Source: Pelagibius sp048268885 (GTDB lineage Bacteria > Pseudomonadota > Alphaproteobacteria > Kiloniellales > Kiloniellaceae). Taken from it: 64,000 nt of DNA. Below the pieces are notes generated by a model that searched no databases, was not told the DNA's origin, and worked only from the letters and a program-made list of their open reading frames with translations. Below are positions 61,025 to 64,000 of the stretch, piece by piece. The translations under genes and the position numbers were made by a program. The stretch covers positions 248,001-312,000 of the forward strand of contig JBLWUP010000001.1 in assembly GCA_048268885.1 (NCBI GenBank), in the 5' to 3' direction. How positions within the stretch are numbered: position 1 is the first letter of the stretch; each line of letters starts with the position of its first letter.

Positions 61025-61915
61025 TCACAAATGCCACAGCCGCGGCAGCCCCGCCGGCAATCCCGCCAGCTGCGCCCGCGCCGCCGCCCAGAAGGCGCCG
61101 TAGGCGCGCCGCACCGCCAGCGCCTCGCCGAGAAAACGCCCGACGACGAGACCGTTCACGGCGGTCAGCGCATGCCGCGCGCCGGTGCTCTCTGCCGGCA
61201 GCAGCGCCCGCAAGGCTTCAAGCTGCTCCGCCGCATCATCGGCAGCGTAAACCAGGCTGGCGAAGGCGGTCACGCCGCCCAGACAGGCCGCGGAGGCCAG
61301 CGGCGCGGCGAGGTCCCCCTCGGCATGCAGCGCGTCGGCCCAGACCAGCTTGCCGCCGCGGCGCAGGCGCCAACCGTCATGGATGAGGCCCCGGCTGAGG
61401 CTTTCGCCGGAGGCGCGACGTCCGAAAACCAGGAATTCACCCGCCAGGACCCGCGCCCCGGGGGCAACGTCGACCACGGTGTCGCGGCGCAGGCGCGCCC
61501 CGTCGAACAGGATGGTTTCCTGGGGCAGCCATTCCAGCCAGGCCCCGGCCGCCGCCGTCAGGGTGACGGCGATGCGGCTGTCGGCCCCCAGCGACCGGTA
61601 GACCTTCTCCGCCGCCTGGGGATAGACGCGCAGGGCGCTCTCCACCCCGGCGGTCACCTCGACGCGCAGGCTGTCGCCGCCGACCACGCCGCCGGACGTC
61701 GTGATGAGGCAGGCCTCCAGGATGTCGCCCCGGCCCGGCTGCGGCAGGCGCAGGCTCAGCGGATCGCGCTGATGCAGATCGGCCAGGCGGGTAACGCCGT
61801 CCGTCGCCCGCACCGCCAGGGCCGCCTCGCCCGCGACCGCCGAGCGGCGCAGAGCGACGACCTCGCCTCCCGCGGGGCGCGGCGGTGCTTCAGACGGCGA
61901 TGTAGCGACGGACAT
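61025..61915 (-). CDS. ureD: Urease accessory protein UreD
   Basis: 296 residues from the ATG at 61915, which lies inside the end of urtE (26-bp overlap). The family motifs are DILEACLITTSGGVVGGDSLRVE, YPQAAEKVYRSLG and LEWLPQETILFDGARLRR. UreD holds apo-urease for UreFG. The urtE overlap ties the importer and urease genes into a single mRNA. Confidence 0.93.
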   Translation of the reverse strand: MSVATSPSEAPPRPAGGEVVALRRSAVAGEAALAVRATDGVTRLADLHQRDPLSLRLPQPGRGDILEACLITTSGGVVGGDSLRVEVTAGVESALRVYPQAAEKVYRSLGADSRIAVTLTAAAGAWLEWLPQETILFDGARLRRDTVVDVAPGARVLAGEFLVFGRRASGESLSRGLIHDGWRLRRGGKLVWADALHAEGDLAAPLASAACLGGVTAFASLVYAADDAAEQLEALRALLPAESTGARHALTAVNGLVVGRFLGEALAVRRAYGAFWAAARAQLAGLPAGLPRLWHL

Positions 61916-62585
61916 CCGCTTCAACCATTTCCTCGCCGCGGCCCGCGAGTACGATCTCGCCGCGGTCCATGACAGCATAGCTGTCCGCCAGGTCGCGCGC
62001 GAATTCGAAATACTGCTCGACCAACAGGATCGCCATGTCGCCGCGCTGGGCGAGCAGCCGGATCACCCGCTCGATGTCCTTGATGATGGAGGGCTGGATG
62101 CCCTCGGTCGGCTCGTCCAGGACCAGTAGACGCGGCCGCATGACCAGCGCCCGGGCGATGGCGAGTTGCTGCTGCTGGCCGCCGGACAGGTCGCCGCCAC
62201 GGCGCTTCAGCATGTCCTTCAGGACCGGGAAGAGTTCGTAGATCTCTGTCTCGACGTTGCGCTGATCGCGCGGGATGGCCGCATAGCCGGTGCGCAGGTT
62301 CTCCTCCACCGTCAGCAGCGGGAAGATCTCGCGGCCCTGGGGCACGAAGGCGATGCCGCGGCGGGCGCGCTGGTGCGGCGGCAGGCTACCCAGCGCCTCC
62401 TCCTCCCAGACGATCTCGCCGTTCCTGACCGGCTGCTGGCCGCAGACCGCGCGCAGCAGGCTGGTCTTGCCGACGCCGTTGCGGCCCATGACGCAGGTCA
62501 CCTGGCCCTTGGCGGCGGCCAGCGACACCCCGCGCAGGGCCTGGCTGGCGCCGTAGTAGAGATCGATGTTCTGAACCTGAAGCAT
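61890..62585 (-). CDS. urtE: Urea ABC importer ATPase UrtE
   Basis: 231 residues. Walker A GRNGVGKTS at residues 34-42, then DLSGGQQQQLAIARAL and LLVLDEPTEGIQPSIIKDI; the EGIQPSIIKDIERVI text is typical of UrtE. The neighbouring urease genes make urea the likely substrate. It overlaps ureD by 26 bp. Confidence 0.93.
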   Translation of the reverse strand: MLQVQNIDLYYGASQALRGVSLAAAKGQVTCVMGRNGVGKTSLLRAVCGQQPVRNGEIVWEEEALGSLPPHQRARRGIAFVPQGREIFPLLTVEENLRTGYAAIPRDQRNVETEIYELFPVLKDMLKRRGGDLSGGQQQQLAIARALVMRPRLLVLDEPTEGIQPSIIKDIERVIRLLAQRGDMAILLVEQYFEFARDLADSYAVMDRGEIVLAGRGEEMVEADVRRYIAV

Positions 62586-62589
62586 AGGG

Positions 62590-63399
62590 TTAGCGCCCGA
62601 GATAGACTTCGATGACGTGCTGATTGCTCTGCAGGCTCTCCAGCGAGCCCTCGGCCAGCACCGAGCCCTCGTGCAGCACCGTGACGTGGCAGTTCAGCGC
62701 CTTGATGAACTCCATGTCGTGCTCGACCACCACCACGGAGTGGTCGCGGGCGATCTCCTGCAGCATCTCCGCGGTCTTGGCGGTCTCGGCGTCGGTCATG
62801 CCGGCCGCCGGCTCGTCGACCAGCAGCAGCTCCGGGTCCTGCATCAGCAGCATGCCGATCTCGAGCCACTGCTTCTGGCCGTGCGACAGGTTGCCGGCCA
62901 GGCGACCGGTGTGATCGGTCAGCGCAATGCGCTCCAGCACCCGGTCGATATGGTCGCGCTGCGCCCCGCTGAGCCTGGCGAAAAGCCCGCTAAAGACGTC
63001 GCGCCGGCCCTTTTGCGCCAGCTCCAGGTTGTCGAACACGCTCTGGCTTTCGAAGACCGTCGGCTTCTGGAACTTGCGGCCGATGCCCAGGTTCGCGATG
63101 GCCGCCTCGTCCAGCTTGGTGAGGTCGAGGCCGCCGTTGAAGAATATCTCGCCGCTGTCGGGGCGCGTCTTGCCGGTGATGACGTCCATCATGGTCGTCT
63201 TGCCGGCGCCGTTCGGCCCGATGATGGCCCTGAGTTCCCCCTCCTTCACATAGAGGCTGAGGTTGTTCAGCGCCTTGAAGCCGTCGAAGCTGACGGTCAC
63301 GCCGTCCATGTAGAGGATGGTGTCCGCCGCCGGATGAATCGCAGGGTCGGCCGCCGTGGCAGCCGCCGTGTCCGGGGCCTGGGAAAGCGCCTCACTCAC
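62590..63399 (-). CDS. urtD: Urea ABC importer ATPase UrtD
   Basis: 269 residues. ILYMDGVTVSFDGFKALNNLSLYV is the UrtD start; Walker A GPNGAGKTT at about residues 59-67, LSHGQKQWLEIGMLL signature near residue 170, and Walker B LLLVDEPAAGMTD. A 30-residue alanine-rich N-terminal extension precedes the domain. It overlaps urtC by 8 bp. Confidence 0.93.
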   Translation of the reverse strand: MSEALSQAPDTAAATAADPAIHPAADTILYMDGVTVSFDGFKALNNLSLYVKEGELRAIIGPNGAGKTTMMDVITGKTRPDSGEIFFNGGLDLTKLDEAAIANLGIGRKFQKPTVFESQSVFDNLELAQKGRRDVFSGLFARLSGAQRDHIDRVLERIALTDHTGRLAGNLSHGQKQWLEIGMLLMQDPELLLVDEPAAGMTDAETAKTAEMLQEIARDHSVVVVEHDMEFIKALNCHVTVLHEGSVLAEGSLESLQSNQHVIEVYLGR

Positions 63400-64000
63400 C
63401 GGGCACCTCCTGCGCCTGCGCTGGGAGTTTTTGTTTCATGACGCCGGGCAGACGGCCTTTCAATTGATCCAGCGAACCGACGATGCCCTTGGGCATCAGC
63501 ACGGTGACGGCGATGAACAGCCCGCCGAGGAAGAACAGCCAGATGTCCGGCGCCGCCCCGGTCAGGTAGGTCTTGGCATAGTTCACCAGCACCGCGCCCA
63601 GGATGGCGCCGTGCAGGTAGCCGCGCCCGCCGACCGCGACCCAGATGACGATCTCGATGGAGTTGGCCGGAGAGAACTCGCTGGGATTGATGATGCCGAC
63701 CTGCGGCACGTAGAGCGCCCCGGCGAGCCCCGCCAGCATGGCCGAAACGGTGAAGACGAAGAGCTTGTAGTACTCGACCCGGTAGCCGAGGAAACGGGTC
63801 CGGCTCTCCGCGTCGCGGATGGCGATGAGGACCCGCCCGACCTTGGAGCCGATGATCCAGCGGCACAGCAGGAAGGCCAGGATCAGCAGCACGGCGGAAG
63901 CGGCGAAGAGCCCGGCGCGCGTTCCCTTGGCCTGCAGGTCGAAGCCCAGCAGATCCTTGAAGTCGGTCAGGCCGTTGTTGCCGCCGAACCCCATGTCGTT
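63392..64000 (-). CDS. urtC: Urea ABC importer permease UrtC (C-terminal part, cut by window edge)
   Basis: About 202 residues of the C-terminal part are inside the window; the upstream part lies beyond 64000. Membrane segments and the coupling region are visible: VLIAIRDAESRTRFLGYRVE, then VGIINPSEFSPANSIEIVIW and WVAVGGRGYLHGAILGAVLVN, which match UrtC. The apparent ATG at 63994 is internal: full-length UrtC proteins are about 360-400 residues. Confidence 0.9.
   Translation of the reverse strand, partial: NDMGFGGNNGLTDFKDLLGFDLQAKGTRAGLFAASAVLLILAFLLCRWIIGSKVGRVLIAIRDAESRTRFLGYRVEYYKLFVFTVSAMLAGLAGALYVPQVGIINPSEFSPANSIEIVIWVAVGGRGYLHGAILGAVLVNYAKTYLTGAAPDIWLFFLGGLFIAVTVLMPKGIVGSLDQLKGRLPGVMKQKLPAQAQEVPGE

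Overview
The window reads as chromosomal DNA of a GC-rich alphaproteobacterium, probably a Rhodospirillales-type marine or soil heterotroph. This is inferred from gene content: a complete Sox thiosulfate pathway, a urease operon joined to an urt-type urea importer, a ChrR/SigE singlet-oxygen module, HmuRSTUV/HemP heme uptake, a PEP-CTERM protein and an HpnA-type epimerase. No rRNA, tRNA, phage or CRISPR was seen. Two CDS are cut by the window edges (1-63 and 63392-64000).

Layout. 1-5.6 kb: end of an unknown gene, a small secreted protein, paired REP palindromes and a livKHMGF amino-acid-type importer. 5.7-12.5 kb: heme uptake (hmuVUTSR, hemP) with a Fur-like box. 12.4-17.4 kb: a carboxymuconolactone-decarboxylase-like protein, a PEP-CTERM protein, a DUF4412-like protein, cytochrome P460 and two LysR regulators, one with a perfect palindrome at its promoter. 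17.4-26.9 kb: a betaine-type ABC importer, a choline-kinase-like phosphotransferase and a flavin/GcvT dehydrogenase, divergent from a DeoR regulator and an inositol-monophosphatase-family enzyme. 26.9-31.7 kb: an accessory patch (HpnA-type epimerase, rhodanese, two truncated genes, patatin lipoprotein) flanked by two diverged copies of the phosphatase 3' end. 31.7-35.8 kb: a PAS protein and a second kinase plus flavin/GcvT dehydrogenase pair.

35.9-44.9 kb: the SigE/ChrR pair and a divergent lipid operon (FAD oxidase, DUF1365, cyclopropane-type methyltransferase, MFS, DUF3833) facing a SnoaL/SDR/DUF6134 operon. 45-56 kb: DsrE-like protein, soxXYZABCD, soxVW, soxS, soxR and a YeeE/YedE transporter. 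56-64 kb: a GlcG-like protein, then urtCDE-ureDABCEFG on the minus strand.

The most interesting signal is regulatory. A 37-bp block with identical internal spacing (28 of 37 positions the same) lies upstream of the betaine-type importer operon and again upstream of the second dehydrogenase/kinase pair 10.7 kb away. Both copies contain CACAT-N15-ATGTG overlapping a TTGAC element. I infer one regulon, probably under the adjacent DeoR protein, that imports, phosphorylates and oxidatively demethylates an unidentified N-methylated compound. Secondary signals are paired SigE-like TGATCC elements in the sigE/lipid-operon divergent region, a shared motif in the two sox divergent promoters, and REPIN-like palindrome pairs.
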